Of a DNA stretch of 64,000 nucleotides, positions 1-11,752 are shown in pieces. How positions within the stretch are numbered: the first letter of the stretch is position 1; the number at the start of each line of letters is the position of its first letter. Origin of the DNA: Thermothielavioides terrestris NRRL 8126 (taxonomy: Eukaryota > Ascomycota > Sordariomycetes > Sordariales > Chaetomiaceae); the NCBI RefSeq assembly GCF_000226115.1, contig NC_016458.1, positions 7,598,001 through 7,662,000 on the forward strand, written 5' to 3'. Position numbers and translations under genes: made by a program. The notes beneath the pieces were generated by a model. It was not told the origin of the DNA and ran no database searches. It saw only the letters and a list, made by a program, of their open reading frames with translations.

Positions 1-3000
1 GAGGCAGCCCTGCAAGCTTTTTCCAAGCAACGCCAACTATCCATGACCGGCAGCCCGTCCATGAGCACTGCGAGTGCTGGCGATCTCGTCAGGCACCTGC
101 AGCAGTCAAGGAGCGCAGGCAACCGCCCCCAGAGCGTGGCTTTTATCGACGGGCCGTCTCCGCACCTCGATTTGCGGGGAGACGCCTCATCTCCTCTGGC
201 GCAGCGCACCTTCAATCCCTTCGCGACCCAGAGGAACGTACATCTTTCGCTGGACAAGCGAGACACGCTCGACGAGGACAACTTGTTTCGCGAGTCGATC
301 CTGGAATGTATGTTCAAGGCCATCGGGTTAACCGGCAGTGGCGGCTCGAATAGGGATGCGGACTCGGCGCAGGCCTCTCCGCGGCTAGTATCCTTCGACC
401 AACGGCGGCAAAAGGCGGTCTTCACGACCCACGCATTTGGGTTCATGGACGGGTTCGAAGCATCGGCTGACGGTGACTCGGAGTCCATGACCTCTGCCGG
501 ACCGTCCGCCCCGCCGTCACCGAATCCCCACGTGCTTGCACAGGAGATACGGGACGAGATGGAGATCGTTTTTTTCCCCAAAGGGTCCGTGTTGGTGGAA
601 CAAGGCGAGAGAAACCCAGGGCTCTACTACGTGGTCGACGGTTTTCTAGATATTTGCACTCAGGAGGAGGTATCGTCGTCCGATGTCGTCCACGCTACGG
701 GCAGGAGGTCTCTGCATGCGATGGATACCGTCGAGTCGCTATGCAACCCGCAGCGGGTGGCGAGGACAATGCGCACGGGCAACGAGCTTCGCGACACGGA
801 GAAAACGCCCAAGCCTTACCGCCGGAGCGTGGCCCTGATCAAGCCGGGTGGGCTCGCTGGGTATGTCGGCACGATCTCGTCGTCCAGGTCCTTCATCGAG
901 GTCGTGGCCAAGACGGACGTCTACGTCGGCTTCCTTCCGCTGGCCTCCATCGAGAGGATTGTCGACCGGTATCCCATTGTGCTCCTGACCATGGCAAAGC
1001 GGCTCACAAACTTGCTGCCGCGTCTGATCCTGCACATCGATTTTGCCCTCGAGTGGCTGCAAGTGAATGCCGGCCAGGTCATATTCCACGAGGGCGACGA
1101 AAGCGAGGCCATCTATATCGTCCTGAATGGGCGCCTAAGGCTTGTTGAAGACCGGAAGGATGGCGGGATGAACGTCAAGGCGGAGTTCGGACAGGGGGAG
1201 AGCATTGGAGAGCTGGAAGTGCTGACCGAGTCTTCGCGCTCCGGCACGCTGCACGCGATCCGAGACACGGAACTCGTCAAGTTTCCACGTACGCTCTTCA
1301 ACAGTCTCGCGCAGGAGCATCCCAATATCACGATCAAGATTTCCAAGATCATCGCATCCCGGATGAGGGCACTCATGGACGACCCTTCGACCGTTTTGGG
1401 AACCAAGGACCCGTCTGGGAGGAGCTCGGTCAACAAGAGCTCCACCACGCTCAACCTGCGGACCGTGGCCGTGCTGCCGGTCTCGAGCGGTGTTCCGGTC
1501 GTCGAGTTTGGCAATAGGCTGCTGAACGCGCTGACCGAGGTCGGGGCTCCCAACGGCGCCACGTCGCTGAACAGCGCGGCAGTGTTGAACCATCTTGGCA
1601 AGCACGCATTTAACAGAATGGGCAAGCTCAAGTTGTCGCACTACCTGGCGGATCTGGAGGAGAAGTACGGTCTTGTTATTTATGTGGCTGGTAGGTTCCC
1701 TCCCCCCATCCTTGTCAGTTGTCGGACCTAGATGTTGACCTTCCTTCGGCAGACACGAACGTCAACGCCCCGTGGACGCAGACCTGCATCGCCCAGGCAG
1801 ACTGCGTCCTTCTGGTCGGCTTGGCCGATGGCTCGCCTGAGATTGGAGAATATGAGCGGTTCATGCTCGGCATGAAGTCGACGGCGAGGAAGATCCTCGT
1901 TCTGCTGCACGAGGAACGCTACTCGACCCCCGGCCTGACGAGGAAGTGGCTCAAGAACCGCGTGTGGATCAACGGCGGCCACTTCCACGTGCAGATGACA
2001 TACAGCCCCAACGTGGTGCCGATCCATCCGCCTGCGAAGCCGGGAGGCCCGACGTTGAGGGAACGGGTGCAGATCATCCAGGCCGAGATCCAGAAGTACA
2101 CGTCTAGAAAGGCGCGCGCCAGCCCGTTCTACTCGCCGGATGCGCCGTTCAAGGGGGATTTCCACCGGCTCGCACGGCGCCTCTGTGGCAAGTCGGTCGG
2201 CCTGGTGCTGGGCGGCGGCGGAGCGAGGGGCATCGCGCACATCGGCATCATCCGCGCCATGCAGGAAGCGGGCATCCCGGTCGACCTGGTCGGGGGCACG
2301 TCGATCGGCGCCTTCATCGGGGCCCTGTACGCGCGACATGCCGACTTCATGCCCATCGTGCACGCGGCCAAGAAGTTCGCGGGGCGCATGTCCAGCATGT
2401 GGCGGTTCGCGCTCGACCTGACGTACCCGTCGGCGTCGTACACGACGGGCCACGAGTTCAACCGCGGCATCTTCAAGGCGTTCGGCGACACACAGATCGA
2501 GGACTTCTGGCTCGACTACTACTGCAACACGACCAACATCTCCAAGAGCCGGGCCGAGTTCCACACGAGCGGGTACGCGTGGCGGTACGTGCGGGCGTCC
2601 ATGTCGCTCGCGGGCCTGCTGCCGCCGCTCTGCGACGAGGGCAGCATGCTGCTCGACGGCGGCTACATCGACAACCTGACCGTGTCGCACATGAAGTCGC
2701 TCGGGTGCGACGTCATCTTCGCCATCGACGTGGGCGCGCTCGACGACGACACTCCGCAGAGCTTTGGCGACTCGCTGTCGGGCGTGTGGGCCTTCTTCAA
2801 CCGGTGGAACCCCTTCTCGTCGGTGCCGAACCCGCCGACGCTGGCCGAGATCCAGGCGCGCCTGGCGTACGTCTCGAGCGTCGACGCGCTGGAGCGGGCC
2901 AAGACGATGCCCGGGTGCATCTACATGCGCCCGCCGATCGACGAGTACGGGACGTTGGACTTCGGCAAGTTTACCGAGATCTACGCGGTCGGCTACGCGT

Positions 3001-3116
3001 ACGGGCAGGAGTTCTTGGGAAAGCTGAAGGAGAAGGGCATGCTGCCGCTGGCGGAGGAGACGGAGGGGAAGAAGGCGCTGCGGCGGACCATGGCGCCGCG
3101 GAGAGCGAGTATTTAG
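1..3116 (+). CDS. NTE1: Lysophospholipase NTE1 (patatin-like, cyclic-nucleotide-binding domains), 5' truncated by window
   Basis: Exons 1..1690 and 1732..3116 join in phase 1 across a 41-nt intron ending CTAG. The frame is open to base 1, so the start and the N-terminal membrane segment lie outside the window; 1024 residues are visible of a family that is usually about 1500. Two cyclic-nucleotide-binding-like domains are seen, near visible residues 190-310 and 355-445 ([19 protein letters not shown]). The C-terminal patatin domain has the oxyanion loop GGGGARG (about 723), the nucleophile motif GGTSIG (about 750) and the DGG catalytic Asp motif (about 871). The family deacylates phosphatidylcholine and lysophosphatidylcholine at the ER. 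The catalytic dyad is intact, so the gene looks functional. It converges on the decarboxylase gene, 227 bp away. Confidence 0.95.
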
Positions 3117-3343
3117 TTTGGTTGACAACTAGGGGTTGTGTACATACATGTGTGCGTGCTGGCGGTGGGATCAATAGATGGTAGCATTGGCATTGTACAT
3201 TGTGTCTTGAACACGAACCATTGGTCGCAGGCGGTTAGCCCGTCCTGGGCGGAAGAGACATGACGGATAGAGCATCACATACATACTGATGCCGGGGTAT
3301 CGGCAGTCTATGGTCTACATATACACAAACCATGTGGCAGCTG

Positions 3344-5209
3344 TCACCCCTTCATCACCTCCTCAGCAACCTCCACCAAGGTCTTGACCGCCGCCTCGAC
3401 ATGCTCCCGCTCTGTCGTCCTTACGCCCGTCATCAGCCGGATGGCGAAGCGTCCGTCCAGCACGGTGCTCGTCAGCCAGATCTTGCCCGTGGCGTTCACC
3501 TTCTCATACAGCGCCCGGGTCAGCGCATTCCTCTCCTCCAGCGTCTCGCCCTCGGACCGCGCCGCCAAGCGGAAGACGGTCAGCGCGAAGCTCGGCCCGG
3601 CCACAATCTCAAACAGGTCCTCCCGGGCCCGCAGCGACGCGGCAAACTGCTCGCCCAGCGCGATCGTCCGCCGGATGTACTCCTGCAGGCCCTTCACGCC
3701 GTACGACCGCAGCACGAACCAGATCTTCAGGCTCCGGAAGCGCCGGCCCAGGGGGATCTGCCACTCGCGGTAGTCGGTCACGAGGCCGCCGTCGGACGCC
3801 TTGTTGCCGTACACGGCCTGGTTGACGCCGAGCGCGCGCACCAGCCAGTCCCGGTCGCGGACGAAGAAGCACGACGCGTCGAAGTTGACCAGCAGCCACT
3901 TGTGCATGTTCATGTCGAAGCTGTGGAACCGCTCGATCAGCCCGATCCGCACGCGCGCCTGCACCTCGGGACACACCAGCGCGGCGCCGGCGTACGCCGC
4001 GTCCACGTGCACCCACACCTCGCCGGGCCGGCTCTGTCCTTGCGCTCCCGCGACCGCAGCACAGCCATTATTAGTAGTAGTCCTCTGCCCATCGCCAGCA
4101 CCATCACCATCACCATGACGACCACCGAACCCATCCCCACCACCCGAAAAAACAACCCCAGCAGCAGCAGCAGCCTCGTAGTCGGCATCCAGCGCCTCCG
4201 CGACGCCCGCAAAGTCGTCCACCGAGCACACGTCGGTCGTGCCGAGCGTGGCCGCCAGGAAGAAGGGCTCGAGCCCCTGGGCGCGGCACTCGGCCAGGGC
4301 GGCGGCCAGCGCGGGGGCGGTCAGCGCGTAGCCGTCGCGCGCAGAGACGCGCACCGCGCGGAACCGCACGCCCAGGATCTGCGCCGCCTTGCGCGCGCTC
4401 GAGTGCGTCAGCGTCGTGCCCAGCGCGACCATGCGCGCGCGCTTGCGGGCGATGGCCTCCTCGCGGGCGTTCGCGGTTTCGGTGTCGGTGTCGGACGAGT
4501 CGGTTGCGGGGGAGGATGTGCTGCTGGGAAGAGGATAAGGAAAAGGCAGGGTCTCGCGCAGATACTTGTCACGCGCGGCGACCATGGCGGTCAGGATGGC
4601 CTCGCTGGCGGAGCCCTGGATGACGCCGCCGCCGCGGGTCGGGCCGGTCGAGAGGAAGCAGGCCGGCAGGCCGAGCAGCTTGGCCAGCCAGTCCAGCACG
4701 ACCGTCTCCAGCTCGGTCACGGCGGGCGAGCAGATCCAGTTGAAGCAGGCGCCCGAGAGCGCCGCGCTGTACAGCTCGCCCAGGATGGACGGGTAGGACG
4801 TCGCGCAGGGGAAGAAGGCGTGGAAGCCCGGGTGCGACCTGGTGAAGGGAAGCAGAGGGGGGGAAGGGTGAGTGAGTGGATGCTGGCCAAAGGGAGGGGA
4901 GAGGGAGGAGAGGGATTAAGAACTTACCAGTGGGTGATGCCTGGCATGATTTTGGCCTCGATGTCCTTCTGGATGTCGGCCCACGGCTCGCCGTCCTGCG
5001 GCGCCTCGGCCGGGAGCAGCTTGCGCAGGTAGCCCGGCTCGACGGCCGACACGACGCCGCGCGAGCCGAGGGTGTCGAAGTAGGTGATGACTGGCGGCCC
5101 GTTTCATGTCAGCGGCCGCCGGAGAGTTTCCAATGGGTGTCTAACTCTCGGGCGGCGTACTTTCATCAATGGTGGCCGTGGCGGCCTCTCGGAATTGCTG
5201 CGAGTCCAT
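3344..5209 (-). CDS. PLP-dependent aromatic-L-amino-acid decarboxylase family protein
   Basis: Three exons on the minus strand, 5209..5161, 5090..4928 and 4838..3344, with GTACGC and GTAAGT donors and CAG acceptors, give 568 residues. The start is the first ATG (MDSQQFREAA). Group II decarboxylase landmarks are in order: GITHWSHPGFHAFFP near residue 70, the HVDAAYAG segment, and the PLP lysine in MHKWLLVNFD (about 384). The family decarboxylates aromatic amino acids such as tryptophan, tyrosine or DOPA; the substrate cannot be told from sequence. An odd low-complexity insert (Ala run, then Gly/Asp, then Thr/Asn) lies at about residues 290-343, just before the HVDAAYAG strand, and makes the protein longer than the usual 480-510. 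The frame runs through it, so it is probably a surface loop. An unspliced intron there cannot be excluded. Confidence 0.9.
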
Positions 5210-5986
5210 GAGGGTGGATTTGCCGTCTTTCTCTCTTCTTCTTTTTTCCTTGTTTTTCTTTTTTTTCTTTTTCCCTTTTTCCCCCTTTTTTTTTTTTCTC
5301 CTTCTCCCGGTTGATCTCCTTACCGTCGGCAACTTCCCGGTTATTGTTGATTGTTGACACTTCGATCACGGCTGGGCTTCTCTACACTAACAAGTCCATT
5401 TTTTTCAGCAAAAGCTGGGTCAGAAGGGAGCAAGCAGCCGGCTTGAATCCACCGCTGCGGGGTGACGGCCGGTTGTCGGCGACCGAAGGCAGATGCATGC
5501 GACGTGCAATCCGCGCGGAGGAGAACCCCGCCGGTGGGTTCTCTGCCCGAACCACCTGGTTGTGGGCTCGAGAATAGGAGCAGAATAGGGGCTAAAAAGG
5601 CAATTAAGTCGCACCCATCACCGGGCACCGAGCACCGAGCACACCGAGCAGATCACCGTAACCCTAACCTTAAGACACAAGCTCGGAAATTAGTTATGCG
5701 CGGAAATTCTTCCGACTGGGCCGCTCGGTTCCGCGCTGTTGGGAACGGCCCAAACCCTGCCTGCTGCTTTCCAAGTTCGTCCAAGGTAACATTGAGCACT
5801 CAGTGACGTCGTTGGGAAGCTGTGCCAGACCAAAGCTTCAACACCGCAACACCTTCCAAATATCCGTACCTATCTCAACCCCAATGCGTCTGTGTCCTCT
5901 ACTTTGAATATTTTGGCACTTCCCGGCGAGGTAGGTTTCTGTGTTTTAGTTTCTTTTGACCTCGGGCTCTCCGCCAGGTCACAGCC
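5210..5986. promoter_or_regulatory. Divergent intergenic region (decarboxylase / Ist2-like gene)
   Basis: This holds the upstream regions of two divergent genes. A T/C-rich tract at about 5225-5310 is an A/G-rich leader when read toward the decarboxylase. I see no coding sequence and cannot place a TATA box with confidence. Two telomere-like hexamers at 5659-5672 are too few to mean much. Confidence 0.5.
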
Positions 5987-8981
5987 ATGGCGGGCTCTCG
6001 CAGCGTCGTCGACCGCGACAAGCAAGCCCAGTCTAACTTCGAGTGAGTTTGAGCCTCTTGTCGATCATTGGTTGCCCTGCCTCAAAAGCTAACTGATTTT
6101 GCGATGTGCCTGCAGCGTCGACTATGTGATCCACTACTCAATCCCGCCGAAGGGTGTGTGTGTGTTCCATCATTCGACTCCTAACGTCTCCCTCAACGCA
6201 ACCCGCAACTCTAGCTAACCAACCCGGTCCCCTCCAGAGAGCGCCGAGGCAGAGGCCTCCTTCGCCCAGCTCATCACCGCCCTCTCCGCCGTAGGCTTCG
6301 CAACCGAGGTCCGCCCAGGCCGCCTCCACCGCCGACACCAGGGCCCCTCCGCCTCCTCCTCCCCGCCGTCCTCCCTCCTCGTCTTCGTCAAGCTCGCCTC
6401 CGACCGGCTCCTCACCTCGCAGATCTACCGCGCCCGCGTGCAGGACTGGCTCTATGGCGTGCGCCCCGCCGCCCCCGCCGCGAACCCCGCCGACGACGGC
6501 AGCAACGAACCCGTCACGCAGGCCGAGCGCCTGCGCCTGGCCTACATGCTGATCACGCGCCCGCGCAACGAGGGCGGCGCCGGCGTCACGCCGCGCCGCG
6601 GCCAGTGGCGCTTCGTGCAGAGCGTCTTCCCGCTGCACGACCGCGCGTTCAACAGGGAGTGGATCGGCGAGTGGAGCAGGAAGTATTACCTCGACGACGG
6701 CGACATCGACCGCATCCGCGACCGGTTCGGCGAGCGGGTCGCCTTCTACTTTGCGTTTTTGAAGTCGTATTTCGCCTTCCTGCTGTTCCCGGCCGCGTTT
6801 GGCTTCGCCGCGTGGCTGGTCCTGGGCCCGTTCTCGTGGCTGTACGCCGTGGTCAACTGTCTGTGGTCCGTCGTGTTCTTTGAGCACTGGAAGATGAAGG
6901 AGGTCGACCTGGCGGTGCAGTGGGGCGTGAGGGGCGTCAGTCGGATTCAGCACCCGCGGTCGCAGTTCCGGTTCGAGAGGGAGGCGGTGGATCCCGTGAC
7001 GGGCGAGATCGTCAAGGTGTATTCGCCCGTCAAGAGGCTGGCGACGCAGTTGTTGCAGGTGCCGTTTGCCGCCGCCTGCGTGGTGGCCCTGGGCGGCCTG
7101 ATTGCGGGCTGCTTTGCCATTGAGATCTTCATCACCGAGGTGTACAACGGGCCGTTCAAGCAGTACCTGGTGAGCTGCTGCGACTTTTGGGATAGGGGGC
7201 AACAAAACATATGCTAATCTGTGCTAGACCTTCTTGCCCACCGTCCTTCTGACTATATTCAACCCGACCTTAACGACGCTGCTCACTCGCCTGGCGGAGA
7301 AGCTGACCGAGTTGGAGAACTACGAGACTCACGATGGTAGGCGGTAACTTGTCGAGCTTGATACCGCAGCTGCTGACTATATCTCCAGCGCATCAGGCAT
7401 CTTTTGTCCGGAAAATCTTTGTTATCAACTTCATCACCTCATATCTGGGCGTCTTCCTGACCGCCTTCGTCTACGTGCCCTTTGGAAAGCTTCTCGTGCC
7501 CTACCTCGATGTATTCCAGCTCACAGCGCAGCGATTCACCGCCGATGGGAAACCCGTGCCGACCAAAAGCTGGCAGATTGACCCCAACAGGCTCACCAAG
7601 CAGGTCATCTACTTCACCGTCACGGCGCAGATCGTCAACTTTGCCACCGAGGTGATCGTGCCCTACGCGAAGCGCAAGCTGTTCAAGAGGGTCGAGAAGG
7701 TGCAGTCGGACCTGTCCGAGAAGACGGCCGTTCACACCAAAGACTCGCCCGAAGAGGCCGAGTTCCTCGAGAGGGTGCGAGACGAGGCCGAGCTGGATGA
7801 GTACGACGTCACGATCGACTATAGGGAGATGGTGATCCAGTTCGGTATGCTTCTTTTTTCCATGTTCAAATCCAGCACAACCACCAGCTCACTCACTCAC
7901 CAAACACACAAAAAAACAACCAGGCTACCTCTCCCTCTTCTCGGTCGTCTGGCCGCTCACCGCCTGCTCCTTCCTGGTCAACAACTGGGTCGAAGCGCGG
8001 TCCGACGCCATGAAGATCGCCGCCAACTGCCAGCGGCCGATCCCCTGGCGCGCCGACTCCATCGGGCCCTGGCTCGGCGCCCTCGGCTTCCTCTCGTGGC
8101 TCGGCAGCCTCACCAGCGCCGCCCTGGTCTTCCTCTTTCACAGCAACAGCAGCATCAGCGGCAGCAGCGGCAAGACCGGCGGGCCCGACGGCTCGCCCTG
8201 GGACATACGCGCCTGGGCGCTGCTGCTGGCCATCTTGTTCGCCGAGCACGTCTACCTGGTCGTCCAGCTCGTCGTCCGGGGCCTGGTCCGCCAGCTCGAC
8301 AGCCCCGGCCTGCAGAAGGAGCGGGCCGAGCGGTTCGCCATGCGCAAGAGGCTGCTCGACCGCATGGCGGAGCGCGGCGTCAGCGCCGAGCCTGCTGCTG
8401 GGCCGGGTGTGGGTGGTGGCGCGGAGGAGGAGAAGATCACGAGGGAGGCGCTGGAGGAGGAGGCCAGGCGGCTTTCGGTTTCGGGCGAGGGCAGGCCGGA
8501 GCAGCTGTGAGTTTATCCTATCCTTGCGTTTGGGTCTATTCTTCTTTCTTTCATATCTCTCTCTCTCTCTCTCCCCCCCCCCCCCCCCTTCTCTCTCTCT
8601 CCCCCCCCCCCCCTCTCTCTCTCTCCCCCCCCCTCTCTCTCTCTCCCCCCCCCTCTCTCTCCCCCTCTCTCTGTCTCTGTCTCTGTCTCTGCCTTTCTGA
8701 TCTGTCTTTTATTATTATTGTTGTTTTCTTCTTACTTTTTTTCTTTTCTTTTTTCCCCTTGCTCTCTCTTCTCTTTTGCTTTGTGTTGGCGAGGTGGGCC
8801 GGCTAACAGTGCATTCCAGGTTTTGGCTGCGGCAGAGGAGCGCGGACGAGACGATCCAGGTCGGACGGGCGTTGATTGCTGAGGTGAGACAGCCCGAGAT
8901 GATGGAGAGTGCATGGGCAGGTGCTAATCAAGAATCTCTGTGCAGACCACTTCGTCGAACCAGACCGGGTCGAGGAAGTAG
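5987..8981 (+). CDS. Anoctamin (TMEM16)/Ist2-like membrane protein
   Basis: Eight exons: 5987..6042, 6116..6153, 6238..7169, 7228..7336, 7389..7844, 7924..8506, 8820..8883 and 8946..8981. All junctions are GT-AG and keep phase; the product is 757 residues. The start ATG opens MAGSRSVVDRDKQAQ. The anoctamin domain has many hydrophobic helices, for example around AFLKSYFAFLLFPAAFGFAA, KIFVINFITSYLGVFLTAFV and LSLFSVVWPLTACSFLVNNW. The segment LHDRAFNREWIGEWSRKYYL before the first helices is typical of fungal members. Yeast Ist2 tethers cortical ER to the plasma membrane; other TMEM16 proteins are scramblases or channels, so the activity here is inferred. A naive reading stops at 8510. I preferred the GTGAGT donor at 8507 because the next two short exons continue in frame as FWLRQRSADETIQVGRALIA. 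Confidence 0.88.
8555..8700 (+). repeat. CT/C-rich low-complexity tract inside an intron
   Basis: Alternating CT dinucleotide runs and long C runs, ending in TCTCTG units. It lies within the 313-nt seventh intron (8507-8819) of the Ist2-like gene. That intron is far longer than its neighbours, which are 50-85 nt. Confidence 0.9.
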
Positions 8982-10017
8982 AGCTTCTCTGCAGGAGAGT
9001 CCTGGTAGATCTGCGCCGAAGTGTGCAGCCAGAAGCGTGCGCAGGGAATTAGAATTTGAGAGATGAGTAGAGTGAACAACTGACAAATTAGGACAAAGTT
9101 GAAGTAATCTGAATCTAGTTTCGTGTTTAGCGAAGTCTATTCAACGTATTCTTGATGGAACGAAGTGTTCTATCTACTATTTGGTTCTTCGCCGTGAAAG
9201 CACCCGTGGTATCCATTGTGCTCTTCCTTCTCATGTCACTCAGGTAGCTACCACCAGACCGAGGGTGGTGCTCGACATCGCCGAAGTCACAGCAAGGACC
9301 CGGCCCCGAGTACCTAAGCTGGAGCTCGCAACGGCCAACACTTCTTCCCCCAGCTTGAAGCTAAGAGAACCGCGGGATTGCCGTGGCGAAAGCCTAGGGC
9401 AGGGAAAGAACTCGGATCATTTCTCACCTGAAGAGGCAGTTCTCGAAGTTTAGAAAAAAGTCAGGTTTAGTTCGAGTTCGGTGTAATAAGGGCCGAGATA
9501 GGACAGATAGGACAAAGCTCGGGGGTCTTCTGCCAAGACTCTGAAATTTACCTATATTTTCAGGAAGAGTTACGCTTTCGGCCTCGGTAATCCGACGTTT
9601 CTCGGACCATCGGCTGACCCCGGGACCGCTGTGGGGCTGACGCGCCCCATCTCTCCCCGCAGGCTTGACCGATCCGACCCCACATGGGACGACAGCCTCC
9701 GAAGGGGGGGAGGCGCCATTGGAAAAAGCTCGGCTTCCATGTTCCTTATTCATGAACATCCATGTGCATGGGTTAATCTTAAACTCTTCTTCGCAGCGCC
9801 TGACGCACCGGGTTGTTCCCTCACGTCTCTACATTGGCTCTACACGACTTACAACTTACAACTTCCTGACGTTTCATTACGTTTTCCACCGAGTCAATCA
9901 ATTCGAATTATCACTGCTCGGCTTTCTACCAATTGAGGGAGAATCCGAGACCAAATTGTCTTTGTTGCGCGCACTAACCAGGGCGCCGAGTTGTAGACCG
10001 CCATACAGCTAGGTACA
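8982..10017. other. Intergenic, 3' of Ist2-like gene and promoter of lactate dehydrogenase
   Basis: Both flanking genes read rightward. Several short open frames occur, but none shows a domain, codon bias or splice structure that I would defend. The last few hundred bases must hold the promoter and leader of the downstream gene. Confidence 0.5.
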
Positions 10018-11752
10018 ATGGCGCCGTTAACAGGCGCCGAGGTTGCCAAGCACAACAAGGCCGATGACTGCTGGGTTATTGTCCATGTACGCCTGTTCTC
10101 TTCGCAATGAGCACCGGCGTCACACTGACGGTGCTTCACTAGGGGAGGGCATACGATGTCACCGAATTCCTGCCAGGTGAGCGCCATTCACAATGCCGAC
10201 GCTTGCTTGACGCGGCCACGAGACTGATGATGCTTAGAACATCCCGGAGGGACCAAGATCATCCTCAAATATGCCGTCAGACTCTCCTCGCCGAACTTGC
10301 CATGGTCGCATTGACTGACGGCTTGCAGGGCAAAGATGCAACAGAGGAGTTCGAGCCGATCCACCCGCCCGACACCCTGGAAAAGTACCTTCCGAAATCC
10401 AAACACCTGGGCCCCGTGGACATGAGCACGGTGGTGAAGGAGAAGACGGAAGAGTCGCCCGAAGAAAAGGAGCGGATGAAGCGCATTCAGGAGATGCCCC
10501 TTCTCGAGGAATGCTACAACCTCCTAGACTTCGAGGCCGTCGCGCGGCGAGTCATGAAGAAGACGGCATGGGCTTACTACTCGAGTGCCGCCGACGATGA
10601 GATCGTGAGTCTTGCTTAGGGCGCTCTCCGTCATGTGCGATACCCTACCCACTACTCTGCTAACACGCCCAGACCTTGCGCGAAAACCGCTCGGCATTCC
10701 ATCGCATCTGGTTCCGCCCACGCATCCTGGTCGACGTCGAAAAGGTCGACTTCTCCACCACCATGCTCGGCACGCCCTGCTCCATCCCCTTCTACGTGAC
10801 CGCCACAGCGCTCGGCAAGCTCGGCCACGTCGAGGGCGAGGTCGTGCTCACCCGGGCGGCGCACAAGCACAACGTGATCCAGATGATCCCGACGCTCGCC
10901 TCGTGCGCCTTCGACGAGATCGTCGACGCCGCGGCGCCCGGCCAGGTCCAGTGGCTGCAGCTGTACGTGAACAAGGACCGGGCGATCACGCAGCGCATCG
11001 TGCAGCACGCCGAGAGGCGCGGCTGCAAGGGCCTCTTCATCACCGTCGACGCGCCGCAGCTGGGCCGCCGCGAGAAGGACATGCGCACCAAGTTCACCGA
11101 GCAAGGGAGCAACGTGCAGAGCGGCCAAAAGGTCGACACGTCGCAGGGCGCGGCGCGCGCCATCAGCAGCTTCATCGACCCGTCGCTGAGCTGGGACGAC
11201 ATCCCCTGGTTCCGGTCGATCACCAAGATGCCGATCGTGCTGAAGGGCGTGCAGCGGGTCGAGGACGTCGTCAGGGCGGTCGAGGCCGGCGTCCAGGGCG
11301 TCGTGCTGTCCAACCACGGCGGCCGGCAGCTCGACTTCGCGCGCTCGGCCGTCGAGGTGCTGGCCGAGACGATGCCGGTGCTGCGCGAGCTGGGGCTCGA
11401 GGACAAGATCGAGATCTACGTCGACGGCGGCGTGCGGCGCGCGACTGACATCCTCAAGGCGCTGTGCCTGGGCGCGCGCGGCGTCGGCATCGGCCGCCCC
11501 TTCCTCTACGCCATGTCGGCGTACGGCCAGGCCGGCGTCGAGCGCGCCATGCAGCTGCTCAAGGACGAGATGGAGATGGGCATGCGGCTGATCGGCGCCA
11601 GGAGCATCGCCGAGCTGAACGCCTCCATGGTCGACGCCCGCAGCCTGTTCAACCACGCCTCGCCGCCGGCGGACAGCCTGGCCCACGCGGTCTACGATCC
11701 GCTCGTCAACCCGGCGCAGCGGCCGGCGAAGGCGGAGAAGGCGAAGCTATAA
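10018..11752 (+). CDS. Flavocytochrome b2-type L-lactate dehydrogenase (cyt b5 domain + FMN domain)
   Basis: Five exons, 10018..10086, 10143..10176, 10238..10275, 10329..10604 and 10673..11752, encode 498 residues. The N-terminal cytochrome b5 domain has both haem-ligand histidines, His36 in EHPGG and His59 in FEPIHP. The FMN-dependent 2-hydroxyacid dehydrogenase domain has LQLYVN, TVDAPQLGRREKD, the catalytic His in SNHGGRQLDFAR (about 354) and YVDGGVRRATDI. Yeast Cyb2 oxidises L-lactate to pyruvate and passes electrons to cytochrome c. Here the b5 domain starts almost at residue 1, with no room for the long mitochondrial presequence of yeast Cyb2, and the protein ends KAKL, whose last three residues fit PTS1 (AKL). 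A peroxisomal or cytosolic location is inferred. Other 2-hydroxyacids are possible substrates. Confidence 0.9.

Noticed and set aside
1728..5032. Long open frames opposite NTE1 and the decarboxylase (466 and 566 codons)
   Set aside because: Their translations are Arg/Ala/Pro-rich shadows of GC-rich genes on the other strand, with no domains.
5659..5672. Telomere-like repeats here and at 12415-12428
   Set aside because: Only about two hexamers each; too short for an interstitial telomere.
6138..7205. 355-codon minus-strand open frame opposite the Ist2-like gene
   Set aside because: Antisense shadow of a clear multi-exon gene; composition is driven by GC at third positions.
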